A stretch of DNA of 64,000 bases, from the NCBI RefSeq assembly GCF_000374025.1, contig NZ_KB893244.1, positions 186,001 through 250,000 of the forward strand. Reading direction: 5' to 3'. A program made the translations under genes and the position numbers. The notes beneath the pieces are model-generated. The model searched no databases. It was not told where the DNA came from and saw only the letters and a program-made list of their open reading frames with translations. This DNA is from Spirosoma panaciterrae DSM 21099. GTDB lineage: Bacteria > Bacteroidota > Bacteroidia > Cytophagales > Spirosomataceae. Positions 34,502 through 43,031 of this stretch are shown here, piece by piece; position 1 is the first letter of the stretch; each line of letters opens with the position of its first letter.

Positions 34502-37405
34502 TTAAGGGAGTTTAGCGGTTGTGGCTGGGGCATTCCAGGCGCTGACCGTTAGGATCGCTTTGGACCGGGTCGTGGGGTCGCGCCAGATCACATCCATATC
34601 GATTTCCTGCGTTTCGCCCGGGGCGATCCAGGTGAAATTGTCCGAAGCAACAATGGCCCGTTTGGTACCTGTAATATCAACTTTCGCCATAAAAGCCGGG
34701 GCTTTACCTGTATTGGTTACCTTCACCCGAAGCTGACTTTGGTCGGTACCAATCTGTTTTTGCCCCACTACCGAAGCCGTCAGGGAAGTAGCCGTTTTGG
34801 CAACGGTCGGTTTCAGAAACGGTCCTTTTTCCAGTGTTGGCCAGGGAATGGGATTGCTGACGTATTTCTGGTAAAACCCGTCGTCTTCCAGCATCGACAG
34901 ACTACGTGGGTAATAGAACGAGCGCGACAATAACTTGCCGGACCCATCATGCAGTTCCGCAACCAGCAGTATATAGCGGTCACGGTACTCGGTCGGAATG
35001 GCGTATTCTCCCAGATTTGCCGAACTCACCGACGTACCGGCCGCCACAGCTATTTTCTTCGTCTGCTTCCAGAGTGGCCGGAAGGCATCGTCGAGTACCT
35101 GTACCGAAATCGTTGCGGCCGGAATGGCCTGTGGCAATGAGTGCGTTACTCTGGCTGTTAACTTGATTTGTTCGCCGGGTTTCCAGAGCAGCCGTGGAAT
35201 GTCGATCGCTACGTGCGTGGGCTCGTAGGTACGTTTGAGGAAATAATAGGGGGCTCCCGCATGGCCAAACCAGTCCATCATCTGAATCGCCACAACCGGC
35301 CAGTGACGCTTGAACACCCACGGCATCAGGCCCGACGTAACAGGATAATTGCCCTGTACTTTTTCCGAAAATACCTGATAAAATTCCCCGGCTCCTACCT
35401 GCGATGCTTCCGTTATGGCTTCAAGGGTTGGATCGGCCATGTCGGTAATATGCGATGCCCGGCTTAGCATACGGGGAACCCGGCCGGGACCATATTCGGT
35501 AAAGTGATGAATAAACTGCGGGTGATCTTTATAAAACGATTTATCCCACATACGCCCCAGCCCTGTAAACTCTTTGTTGTCAACGGTTTCGTAGAAAAGA
35601 TTTGCTTCAGGCATTGAGTGCATACCCGTTTCCGAAATCCAGGGTTCGTAACGGTAGCCTACGCCATACCAGGTAGGGTCCATGTCGGGGTAGGTATGGA
35701 TACTGCCGTCGTCGGGCGTGGTGCGGACGTAGAGCCTTGATTTGTCGAAAATGTCGAGGTTGCGTTCCAGAATGCCCATCGTAGCCGCGTTGCCGTACGA
35801 GTAGGGATTGAATTCGTTGCCTCCGCACCAGACCGCCAGCGACGGGTGGTTGCGCAACCGAACAATATTCTGTACTACCTGAGCTTCCCAGATGTCCTGC
35901 GGATAGAGGGGTGTATCCTGATTGCCAATCGGGAAATCCTGCCAGACCATGATACCCAGTTCGTTGCAAATGGTGTACAGATGCTCGGATTCCAGCAGCC
36001 CACCACCCCAGATGCGGATCAGTTGAACGCCCATTTTCTTAGCCGCTTCGAGTGTCCAGCGATAGCGTTCTTTGGAGGTTTCGAGCAGGATGTCCTGTGG
36101 GGTGAAGTTCATGCCTTTTACAAAAAACTTTCGGCCATTGACCACAAACTGCCAGTTCTCCCAGCGGTCGGCATAGCGCGGACCAGCCGAAGCCACCCGC
36201 TCGATGGTTCGTATGCCAAACGGAAACTGAATCTGATCGATAACCTGCCGGTCTTTTTTGAGGGCCACCCGCACCGTATACAGGTTAGCCTCACCTAGTC
36301 CGTTCGGATGCCAGAGCTTCGGGTTCAGCAGGATTAGATCATCTTCAAACCAGGTGCGGCCTTTGAACGCTTTGAACGGTTTTTCCTGAGTAAAGGCTAC
36401 GTTTCCGGTCTTATCGAGCAGTTCCACCTGTACCGACAGGTTCGCGCCGGAAGGTGTAGTCCCCGGAACCCGCCCGTCGTAGTGGTGTATCTGGGTGTTC
36501 TTCCAGGGGTGCAACTGGTAGCCCAGCGAATTTGTATCCACTAACACCTCACTCGCGAAATGGAGCATCGCTTTCCCGTTCTGAATCGATGTGGTGGTCA
36601 GATATGGGCGTTCGAGGTGGTAGGGTTGCACAATTTCGAGCCGGACATCCTGCCACATACCGACTGAAAAGAACGGTTCGCCCCCTGATCCGCCCGAAAT
36701 CACCCAGGGCTTGATGATTCTGCCACTGGCCCGTGGATTATAGCCGGTTCGGTGTGAATAGTCGAATTCGCCCGAGGCCAGCCGGGGCAGGCTTTCGTAA
36801 TCGGCTGCTTTGTTGCCCCAGTTACCTGCCCGTACCTCTACCAATAGTTCGTTTTGGCTACCCGGTTTAAGCAACTTGCCGATTTCCACCATTGGTCCGC
36901 CAAACATCCCTTCGTGAACCCCTACCAGTGCGCCGTTCAGCCAGACTTTCGAGAAGTAGTCAACCCCGTCGAAGCACAGAAATACGTAGTTGCCGGGTGT
37001 GGCAGTCGTGGGCGTCGGGAACGTTTTACGGTAATACCACGCTTTCTCGTCCATGAACTTATACTGGTCGGAATTCTTGTGGTAATACGGATGCGGCAAC
37101 TTTCCCGCCTTGAAATACGACCAGTGTACCGAATTGGGAATGCTGGTCTGGAAGGCATCCTTACGCGGGGCCTTCGGGTCGATTATGGGGACATCGGTAT
37201 GGGACAATTCCCAGCCATCGCCCGACAGGGTAACGTGTTGCGCCCCTGTTCGTGGTGTAATGCGATACGGTTGCCAGAGCTTATTTTCCTCTTCGGCGAA
37301 CGGATTATCGGGCGTTGATGCCGCTGTTGTTCCTTGTGCTGAAACCCAGGTGGTGCCCGGCAACGTTATTAGGAATAGTAAGAAAATGTGTCTACTTTTC
37401 ATCAT
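34502..37405 (-). CDS. GH2 family beta-mannosidase/exo-glucosaminidase-like enzyme
   Basis: A 967-residue exported glycoside hydrolase (signal ending in WVSAQ). It has the GH2 architecture: jelly-roll domain (about 60-260), immunoglobulin-like domain (about 265-405), TIM barrel (about 415-690) and C-terminal immunoglobulin-like domains. The acid/base is E531 in VWCGGNEFNP and the nucleophile is probably E592 in WISETGM. The WCGGNE form and IRIWGGGLLESEHLY resemble beta-mannosidases and exo-beta-glucosaminidases more than beta-galactosidases. It heads the operon with MFS, LamG-SMP30 and RraA. Its ATG (a double ATG) is only 15 bp from the start codon of the divergent antitoxin-like gene. Confidence 0.92.
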   Translation of the reverse strand: MMKSRHIFLLFLITLPGTTWVSAQGTTAASTPDNPFAEEENKLWQPYRITPRTGAQHVTLSGDGWELSHTDVPIIDPKAPRKDAFQTSIPNSVHWSYFKAGKLPHPYYHKNSDQYKFMDEKAWYYRKTFPTPTTATPGNYVFLCFDGVDYFSKVWLNGALVGVHEGMFGGPMVEIGKLLKPGSQNELLVEVRAGNWGNKAADYESLPRLASGEFDYSHRTGYNPRASGRIIKPWVISGGSGGEPFFSVGMWQDVRLEIVQPYHLERPYLTTTSIQNGKAMLHFASEVLVDTNSLGYQLHPWKNTQIHHYDGRVPGTTPSGANLSVQVELLDKTGNVAFTQEKPFKAFKGRTWFEDDLILLNPKLWHPNGLGEANLYTVRVALKKDRQVIDQIQFPFGIRTIERVASAGPRYADRWENWQFVVNGRKFFVKGMNFTPQDILLETSKERYRWTLEAAKKMGVQLIRIWGGGLLESEHLYTICNELGIMVWQDFPIGNQDTPLYPQDIWEAQVVQNIVRLRNHPSLAVWCGGNEFNPYSYGNAATMGILERNLDIFDKSRLYVRTTPDDGSIHTYPDMDPTWYGVGYRYEPWISETGMHSMPEANLFYETVDNKEFTGLGRMWDKSFYKDHPQFIHHFTEYGPGRVPRMLSRASHITDMADPTLEAITEASQVGAGEFYQVFSEKVQGNYPVTSGLMPWVFKRHWPVVAIQMMDWFGHAGAPYYFLKRTYEPTHVAIDIPRLLWKPGEQIKLTARVTHSLPQAIPAATISVQVLDDAFRPLWKQTKKIAVAAGTSVSSANLGEYAIPTEYRDRYILLVAELHDGSGKLLSRSFYYPRSLSMLEDDGFYQKYVSNPIPWPTLEKGPFLKPTVAKTATSLTASVVGQKQIGTDQSQLRVKVTNTGKAPAFMAKVDITGTKRAIVASDNFTWIAPGETQEIDMDVIWRDPTTRSKAILTVSAWNAPATTAKLP

Positions 37406-37420
37406 TAAAAGACTAAGCTG

Positions 37421-37651
37421 ATGGAACCGCTCCGATTTGTCCAGCGTGTTACCAACGATACGTTGGTATTGCCCATGCCCCCCTCATACCGGGAGCAGGA
37501 GGTAGAAATTATTGTTTTGAAAAAAGAACCGTCACCCAAACCCGAATTAACACTCGAAGAGAAACTGGCGATTTTACGGAAGCACAAGGGATCAATGCCC
37601 GCCAAACTGGATCCACAAATTGATCTTGATGAAGAATGGTATCTCCAATAA
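37421..37651 (+). CDS. Antitoxin-like small protein upstream of a PIN toxin
   Basis: A 76-residue acidic/charged protein. The N-terminal half is a predicted beta-rich domain (RFVQRVTNDTLVLPMPPSYREQ). The C-terminus is proline- and glutamate-rich and suits a toxin-wrapping tail (ELTLEEKLAILRKHKGSMP, DLDEEWYLQ). It is not a recognised VapB or AbrB domain by eye; it resembles DUF2281-like and other uncharacterised antitoxins paired with PIN proteins. The PIN gene start overlaps its stop by 16 bp, typical of type II modules. It is transcribed divergently from the GH2 gene with only 15 bp between start codons, so its promoter lies inside the GH2 coding sequence. Confidence 0.75.
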   Translation: MEPLRFVQRVTNDTLVLPMPPSYREQEVEIIVLKKEPSPKPELTLEEKLAILRKHKGSMPAKLDPQIDLDEEWYLQ

Positions 37652-38112
37652 GATTTTTTCTCGACACATCGATTCTTGCGGAATATAAAAAGGGCACTAA
37701 GACTGACTTGCTGGACGAGTTGATTCAGCGCGAGTATCTCCTGTGTTACAACCAAATTGTTCTCAGTGAATACCTGTTTGTAACACTCGCCCATTATGGA
37801 CAAAAATCGCTTCGGACGTTGAAAATGTCCTATTATATTCCTGAATTGCTGGATAAGCATGACGTTGAATCCTTATTAGAGCCTCTTCATTTTTTAAAAG
37901 ACACCGACGAATCGGTGGTACGGGATGTTCCCCGGCTGATGCGTGAATACAATCTGTTGCCGAACGACGCCATTATTTTTTCGCATTGTCAATCATCTGG
38001 AATTCAGTATCTGGCTTCTTACGATTCCGATTTTAGACCACTGTGTCGTAAAGAAGGTATTAGCCTCATCGACAGCGTGGAGGCTCTGAATATTCATTTC
38101 CCTGTCTCATAA
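37636..38112 (+). CDS. PIN-domain ribonuclease toxin (VapC-like)
   Basis: A 158-residue PIN-domain protein. The first catalytic aspartate is D10 in RFFLDTSIL. Further acidic residues are in VLSEYLFV, LLPNDAIIF and SYDSDFRPL, in the expected order for the PIN metal site. VapC-type toxins cleave tRNA or rRNA. The start at 37636 overlaps the antitoxin-like gene. The 3' end overlaps the convergent SDR gene by 19 bp. The pair breaks up an otherwise continuous minus-strand carbohydrate locus, as expected for a small acquired module. Confidence 0.85.
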   Translation: MVSPIRFFLDTSILAEYKKGTKTDLLDELIQREYLLCYNQIVLSEYLFVTLAHYGQKSLRTLKMSYYIPELLDKHDVESLLEPLHFLKDTDESVVRDVPRLMREYNLLPNDAIIFSHCQSSGIQYLASYDSDFRPLCRKEGISLIDSVEALNIHFPVS

Positions 38113-38885
38113 GGTTTCGGCTTCCCGTAGCCCCGCATCAGCAGTAAACCGCCATCGATGGTGATGGTCGAGCCGGTCATATACGTGCCCGATGTGATTA
38201 AATCGACCAATACATTAGCGATTTCGTCCGGTTGCCCCAGTCGCCCTGCCGGTATGCCGTCGACTACTTCCTGAAGCAAATCCGGGTTTTCCCAAACTGC
38301 CCGATTGATGTCGGTTTGAATGGCACCAACCGCCAGCGTATTGACCCGGATGTTATGCGGCCCTAGCTCCATCGCCACGCCTTTCATCAGTATTTCCAGC
38401 GCGCCTTTGGTCGCCCCGTAAAGGGAAAGACCCAAACCCGGCCGAATGCCATTTACCGAGGTAACAGTCCAGATGCTGCCCGCTACGTTATGCTTCACCA
38501 TATTTCGGGCAACTGCTTGGGTCAGGAATGTAGTGCTCCGAAGATTGACGCTGCTGAATTCCTCGAAATCGGCCTCGGTTACGTCCAGAAAGTGTTTTTT
38601 GTACGAAACCCCGGCATTGTTCACCAGAATATCCAACCCGCCCGCTACGGCCCAGGCCTGTTCTGCCAGTTGAATTGCCTGCGCTGTTTCCTGTAAATCG
38701 GCCTGTAGCACATAAGCATTCCTTCCCATCTGCCGAATGGCTTCTGCAACAGCTTCGGCATCGTCACGGTGTTCGTGGTAATGCACTACTACATCGCAAC
38801 CTGCTTTGGCCAACTGTATCGCAATGGCTTTCCCGATGCCTTGTGATGCCCCGGTGATTAGTGCTTGTTTAGTGTTTACGCGCAT
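38094..38885 (-). CDS. Short-chain dehydrogenase/reductase
   Basis: A 263-residue classical SDR. The cofactor motif is ITGASQGIGKA (residues 10-20); NNAG is at about 89-92, a Ser in VTSVNG is near 143, and the catalytic YxxxK is Y156/K160 (YGATK). The segment after strand 2 (VVVHYHEHRDD) leaves the NAD/NADP preference uncertain. Many homologues are sugar or glucose 1-dehydrogenase-like, or act on 3-oxoacyl substrates. It lies downstream of the enolase-superfamily gene (90 bp), so it may oxidise or reduce a sugar acid or sugar (inference). Its 3' end overlaps the PIN gene tail to tail by 19 bp. Confidence 0.9.
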   Translation of the reverse strand: MRVNTKQALITGASQGIGKAIAIQLAKAGCDVVVHYHEHRDDAEAVAEAIRQMGRNAYVLQADLQETAQAIQLAEQAWAVAGGLDILVNNAGVSYKKHFLDVTEADFEEFSSVNLRSTTFLTQAVARNMVKHNVAGSIWTVTSVNGIRPGLGLSLYGATKGALEILMKGVAMELGPHNIRVNTLAVGAIQTDINRAVWENPDLLQEVVDGIPAGRLGQPDEIANVLVDLITSGTYMTGSTITIDGGLLLMRGYGKPKPYETGK

Positions 38886-38975
38886 GGATGGAACCCCACC
38901 GGCAGACCGGCAGATTTTTAGGATGATTATGGTCCTTATTCAGCATAAAAAACATAGCAGTCGGTGTTCTATGGA

Positions 38976-40169
38976 TTACATGCCGCCTACTGTCGGATAC
39001 CAGTCGGGACGGTAAGGGTCCTGGTGGAAACGGGCATAGTAGTCGCCTTTTTCTTCGTAGTATTTTTCGTAATGCTTCATCTTGTCTTCGTCCAGCGACA
39101 CGCCTAAACCGGGGCCGGTCGGGACTTTGATACAGCCATTTTCGTACGGCATCAGGCCCCCTTCAATGATGTCGTCGGTAAGGTAGTGGTAGTGTGCGTC
39201 GCCCGCGAAGTTCATCTGCGGAATGGTCGATGCTGTGTGAATCATAGCCGCCAGCTCAATGCCAAATTCAGCCCCCGAGTGCATCGCTACGCCCAGGTTG
39301 AACGTGTTGCAAACGGCCGCCAGATCTTTTACACCCCGAGGGCCTTCCCAATAGTGAATGTCGGTCAGGACAATATCGACCGAACCCATCCGAATGGCAG
39401 GGGCCAGATCATCGAATTTGGCCGGGTACATATTCGTGGCAATGGGAATTCGAATCTGTTTACGAACGGCCGCATTGCCCTCTAAGCCCCACGAGGGGTC
39501 TTCAAAATACTCGATGTTGAGGTCTTCCAGCCGACGGCCAATCTGCACGGCGGTTTGCACCGACCAAAGTCCGTTTGGGTCGATACGAAGGCCAAAGTCA
39601 TCCCCCAGTTTTTCCCGGCAAAGCTCCAGCACGCGCGCTTCTTCTTTCGGCGATTTTACGCCCGCTTTCAGCTTCATCGATTTTACGCCCAGCGTTTCAT
39701 GCAGTTCGACGCAGAAATCGGCCATGTCTTCAGCGGTTTCGTCATGTTTACCATCGCCCGGACGGTCGTAACGCCAGAACAAATAGGCAATAAACGGCAC
39801 CTCATCCCGAACGCGCCCGCCTAACAGGTCGCTCAGTGGCCGATTCAGGACCTTGCCCTGAATGTCGAGGCAGGCCATTTCGATAGCGGCATACAGGCGT
39901 GCATTGGACATGTAATAAATGCTGCGAAGTACTTTCAGCTTGATTTTTTCGAGATGAAACGGGTCTTCACCAACGATACGGGGTTTTAGTTTTTGCAACG
40001 CTCCCCGCTGATCGCCCCCACCTACTTCGCCCAGTCCAATGATACCCTCATCCGTAACGATTTCGAGAATGGTTCGGAGGAAATAGCCGGGATGTACGCC
40101 TGTGTTATGGCGCAGTTGAGCGTTGAGCGGAATGGCAACGCAACGGGTACGGATGTCAATGATTTTCAT
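38976..40169 (-). CDS. Enolase-superfamily sugar-acid dehydratase (glucarate dehydratase-like)
   Basis: A 397-residue protein of the mandelate racemase/muconate lactonizing enzyme group. The catalytic KxK is K166/K168 (SMKLKAG). The metal ligands are D197 (RIDPNG), E223 (YFEDP) and probably N246 (ATNMY). The partner pair is D270 and H297 (AMHSGAEFGIE). The asparagine ligand and the KLKAG form are like glucarate-dehydratase relatives. Members dehydrate acid sugars to 2-keto-3-deoxy acids. The SDR gene follows on the same strand. Upstream lies a run of 8-bp repeat units immediately before the ATG, then the GH10 genes. The substrate is probably an aldonate or aldarate, but this is not fixed. Confidence 0.9.
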   Translation of the reverse strand: MKIIDIRTRCVAIPLNAQLRHNTGVHPGYFLRTILEIVTDEGIIGLGEVGGGDQRGALQKLKPRIVGEDPFHLEKIKLKVLRSIYYMSNARLYAAIEMACLDIQGKVLNRPLSDLLGGRVRDEVPFIAYLFWRYDRPGDGKHDETAEDMADFCVELHETLGVKSMKLKAGVKSPKEEARVLELCREKLGDDFGLRIDPNGLWSVQTAVQIGRRLEDLNIEYFEDPSWGLEGNAAVRKQIRIPIATNMYPAKFDDLAPAIRMGSVDIVLTDIHYWEGPRGVKDLAAVCNTFNLGVAMHSGAEFGIELAAMIHTASTIPQMNFAGDAHYHYLTDDIIEGGLMPYENGCIKVPTGPGLGVSLDEDKMKHYEKYYEEKGDYYARFHQDPYRPDWYPTVGGM

Positions 40170-40173
40170 AATT

Positions 40174-40207
40174 TAAAGAGTGAAAGAGCGAAAGAATGAA
40201 AGAGCGG
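40174..40207. repeat. Array of 8-bp units upstream of the dehydratase gene
   Basis: Four units of the AGYGAAAG type lie directly before the start codon of the dehydratase. The opposite arm (about 40247-40260) is decayed: only the 9 bp GAATGAAAG/CTTTCATTC still pairs. It is a degenerate or partial member of the hairpin family seen at 2.7, 19.8, 25.8 and 46.0 kb. Confidence 0.6.
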
Positions 40208-40267
40208 TGGTCTGGCAATTCGGCTGGTGTTCCCACAAATGATTCCTTTCATTCGATCCGTTACTAT

Positions 40268-41608
40268 TTATAGTTCAAGTTGTATTGTCGTTGACGGGCC
40301 CTTAGCCAGGGTAAATGTCTTTTCGGTGGTCTTCTTGCCGATGGTCACTTTTACGGTATAGTCGCCGTAGAAGCCTCTGAAGGTGATCGGTTTCCCGTCA
40401 GTTACAGAGGTCGTGAGCGTGGTTTTCCATTCTGTATTAATCAGGTTGTCAAGAACCGTAAAGGCCGGTTTGGGTGAAAAATCGCGGTTGAGCAGCCCGC
40501 CGTTCCATTTGTCTTCACCCGCTACAGCCGTACCGTCGACCGTGTTCCAGTAAACAATCGCTTCGACGGCCGGATGACTAAACCAGATTCGGTAGAAATT
40601 TCGGGCCATTTTGGCCTGTTGCTGCAAACCCGCTTCGTTGTTAGGCAGCGTTGGAAACGTAATTTCCGATATGTGCAGGGGTACTCCGAACGAACCGAGT
40701 AAATCCATAGCCCGAAACAGGTCTGTAGGGGTGTGGGCCAGGCCCTTCACGGTATTGTCGAACATGGGCTGTTCGAACAAATGGAACTGCATACCAATGC
40801 CGTCGATGCGGGCACCTTTCAGTTTCAGATTCTCGATCAGCAGGTAGTAGGGTGTAAATTCCCGTCGGTACCCTTGCCATGAACTGGGTGTATTTTCGTT
40901 GATAAATAAGCGCGTACTTTTGGGGAAATAGGTTTGAGCGGCCCGAAAAGCTTTGCTGGCGTAGTCGGGGGGCATGGGCACTTTATAGCGTGAAATGAGC
41001 AGTTCGTTGGTTACGTCCCAGGTTTGGATGGTTTCCCCGTAGCGTTGGGCCAGCTCCTGAATATGCCGGTCGATAATCGGTTGCATTTTCGAGCTGTCTT
41101 TCGGCATCCAGTCAGGAATGGCAAATAGGGCTTCGTCCCAAACCAGCGTATGCCCGCGTGGCGTAATGCCGTTTCGACGGCAAAAGTCGAGCGCTACATC
41201 GGTGGGTGGTCGGCGGTAAATGGGTTTGCTATCGGCGGTGTAGCGCGGTTTTCCCTGCTCAGGCTCCAGCGTTTTCCAATAGAAAGGAATCGTGGCGAGG
41301 TTGAACATCGACTTAAAAAACGATTCGTATTTTTCGTTCTCCTGCGCTGTCGGAAACCCGTTGAGCATAAAAATATTGGCCCCGAACAGAAACGCGTGTT
41401 TGGTCTGGCGGATGTCGACGGTTGCTTTCCGAATGGGTTTTCCCTGCTTATCGGTCAGGGTCAGGGTGCAATGACCTTTCCGATGGGTTTCAATTCCCTG
41501 CTGAATACGGGCGTCGATGGCTGGGTCGCTCCATAATGAATCGTAGCGGTTCGATTGAGCCAGACACTGAGCCGATGCCAACAGGAAAAATAGAAATAAA
41601 CGTCGCAT
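40268..41608 (-). CDS. GH10 xylanase-like enzyme, locus copy 1
   Basis: A 446-residue exported enzyme. The N-terminal domain (about 45-85, TLTLTDKQGKPIRKATVDIRQTKHAF) is the small beta module found in front of many Bacteroidota GH10 barrels. The barrel follows with acid/base E202 (WDVTNELL) and nucleophile E315 (LHISEITFPT). RGHTLVWDEA corresponds to the conserved GHTLVWH segment. GH10 enzymes cleave internal beta-1,4 xylosidic bonds. Divergence at GHTLVWDE, where the classical family has His, suggests an altered subsite. It is paralogous to the next gene upstream (41655-43031, 46 bp away) and belongs to the SusC/SusD-headed operon. Confidence 0.9.
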   Translation of the reverse strand: MRRLFLFFLLASAQCLAQSNRYDSLWSDPAIDARIQQGIETHRKGHCTLTLTDKQGKPIRKATVDIRQTKHAFLFGANIFMLNGFPTAQENEKYESFFKSMFNLATIPFYWKTLEPEQGKPRYTADSKPIYRRPPTDVALDFCRRNGITPRGHTLVWDEALFAIPDWMPKDSSKMQPIIDRHIQELAQRYGETIQTWDVTNELLISRYKVPMPPDYASKAFRAAQTYFPKSTRLFINENTPSSWQGYRREFTPYYLLIENLKLKGARIDGIGMQFHLFEQPMFDNTVKGLAHTPTDLFRAMDLLGSFGVPLHISEITFPTLPNNEAGLQQQAKMARNFYRIWFSHPAVEAIVYWNTVDGTAVAGEDKWNGGLLNRDFSPKPAFTVLDNLINTEWKTTLTTSVTDGKPITFRGFYGDYTVKVTIGKKTTEKTFTLAKGPSTTIQLEL

Positions 41609-41654
41609 AGCGTAAACAGGTAATTCGTTCAGAAGTAGTACGAAATGAAGAGAG

Positions 41655-43031
41655 TTAGTCCAGGACTACCACCTGTGTGCGGGCACCGCTTTTCGGGAAC
41701 TGAACTTCTTTCTCGTATTTTTTGCCATTCCGTTGGGTAATGAGTTTATAGGTGCCGTAAAAACCCCGGTAACTTACCGAATTATTCTGGGGTGATGCCG
41801 TCAGGTTGGTGCGCCATTCCTTATTGATAAGTCGGTCTAGTACGTCGTAAGCTGGTTTTTTGGTGAAATCGCGATTCAGAAGCCCCCCTTTCCATTTGTC
41901 TTCTCCGGGCACTACGGTCCCATCTGATTTGATTCGTGCCGGAGCCGCCGTTCCATCGACCAGATTCCACCAGATAATGCCTTCGACTTTTTGATGGCTG
42001 AACCAGAGTTTATAATAATTCTCGGTCATCACGGCCTGGTATTCCGGGCCTTTGTCAGTGAGTGCCGATACGGTAATTTCGGTAATGTGCAGGGGCAAAT
42101 CGAAGTCGGAATACAGATCAAGTGTGTTGAACAGGGTGGTGGGCGTCATGGCTTTCCCCTTCAGGATCTGCTCGTATTCTGGCTCGCTGAAGTTATGAAA
42201 CTGGAGGCCGATGGCGTTGATTTTGGCGTTACGCAGCCGTAGATTTTCGAGCAGCAGGTAATCGGCATTGTATTCCCGCCTGTTGCTGCGCCCCCAGATG
42301 CCGGTGGTGAAATTGAGGGTAAACACATTGCTGTTCGGAAACACCCGCTCGCTTTCTTTAAATGCCTTGAATGCAAAATCTTTGGGCATCAGCACGTCGG
42401 GATGGCGGTCGGTTACCTCGTTCACCACGTCCCAGATTTGAATGTCGTGGCCATATCGTTCCGCGATTTCGCCAATTCGCTTGCTGATTTTCTGCTCCAT
42501 GATTTTTTCGTCTTTGGGTAGCCAGGTTGGGATCGACCAGCGCGGATTGTCCCACACGAGTGTATGCCCTTTAGGGGTAATATTGTTCTTCCGGGCAAAC
42601 TCCAGCACCACATCGGGAGCCGGGCGACGGTAACTATACGGACTATCTTTGCCAAAGCGGAGTTTACCTGGTTCCGGCTCCAGTTCGGGCCAGTAGAACG
42701 GGATCGTCACGAAGTTGAACAGCTTCGTAAAGTGCTCTTCGTAGAGTGCGTCTTCTTTCGGGTTCTTGAACCCTTTCACCATAAAGCCGTTGGCTCCGAA
42801 ATAAAAATCATGACGGGTCTGTGTGAGGGCAACCTCTCCCGGCGAAACGGGGTTGCCATCTTTGTCGGCAAATTGAATCGTAAAGGCGCCCATCCGATTT
42901 TCGCGGATACCGTCGGTAATGCGTTGCTGCACCGCCGGATCATTCCATTGATTTTTATACTCGTCGGAAAGCTGGGCCGAAACCTGCATTCCTGGTAAAG
43001 CCAAAGCGGTTAAAAGAACAAGTCGTTTCAT
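41655..43031 (-). CDS. GH10 xylanase-like enzyme, locus copy 2
   Basis: A 458-residue exported enzyme (signal ending in VSAQ), homologous to the previous GH10. The N-terminal module (TIQFADKDGNPVSPGEVALTQTRHDFYFGANGF) precedes a GH10 barrel with acid/base E205 (WDVVNEVTD) and nucleophile E319 (LHITEITVS). GHTLVWDNPRW replaces the usual GHTLVWH, as in the paralogue. The C-terminal half carries the strand GGLLNRDF, also shared. The start codon lies directly next to the stop of the GH5-type gene with no spacer, so the two are translated from one message. Likely secreted or surface endo-xylanase or related beta-glycanase. Confidence 0.9.
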   Translation of the reverse strand: MKRLVLLTALALPGMQVSAQLSDEYKNQWNDPAVQQRITDGIRENRMGAFTIQFADKDGNPVSPGEVALTQTRHDFYFGANGFMVKGFKNPKEDALYEEHFTKLFNFVTIPFYWPELEPEPGKLRFGKDSPYSYRRPAPDVVLEFARKNNITPKGHTLVWDNPRWSIPTWLPKDEKIMEQKISKRIGEIAERYGHDIQIWDVVNEVTDRHPDVLMPKDFAFKAFKESERVFPNSNVFTLNFTTGIWGRSNRREYNADYLLLENLRLRNAKINAIGLQFHNFSEPEYEQILKGKAMTPTTLFNTLDLYSDFDLPLHITEITVSALTDKGPEYQAVMTENYYKLWFSHQKVEGIIWWNLVDGTAAPARIKSDGTVVPGEDKWKGGLLNRDFTKKPAYDVLDRLINKEWRTNLTASPQNNSVSYRGFYGTYKLITQRNGKKYEKEVQFPKSGARTQVVVLD

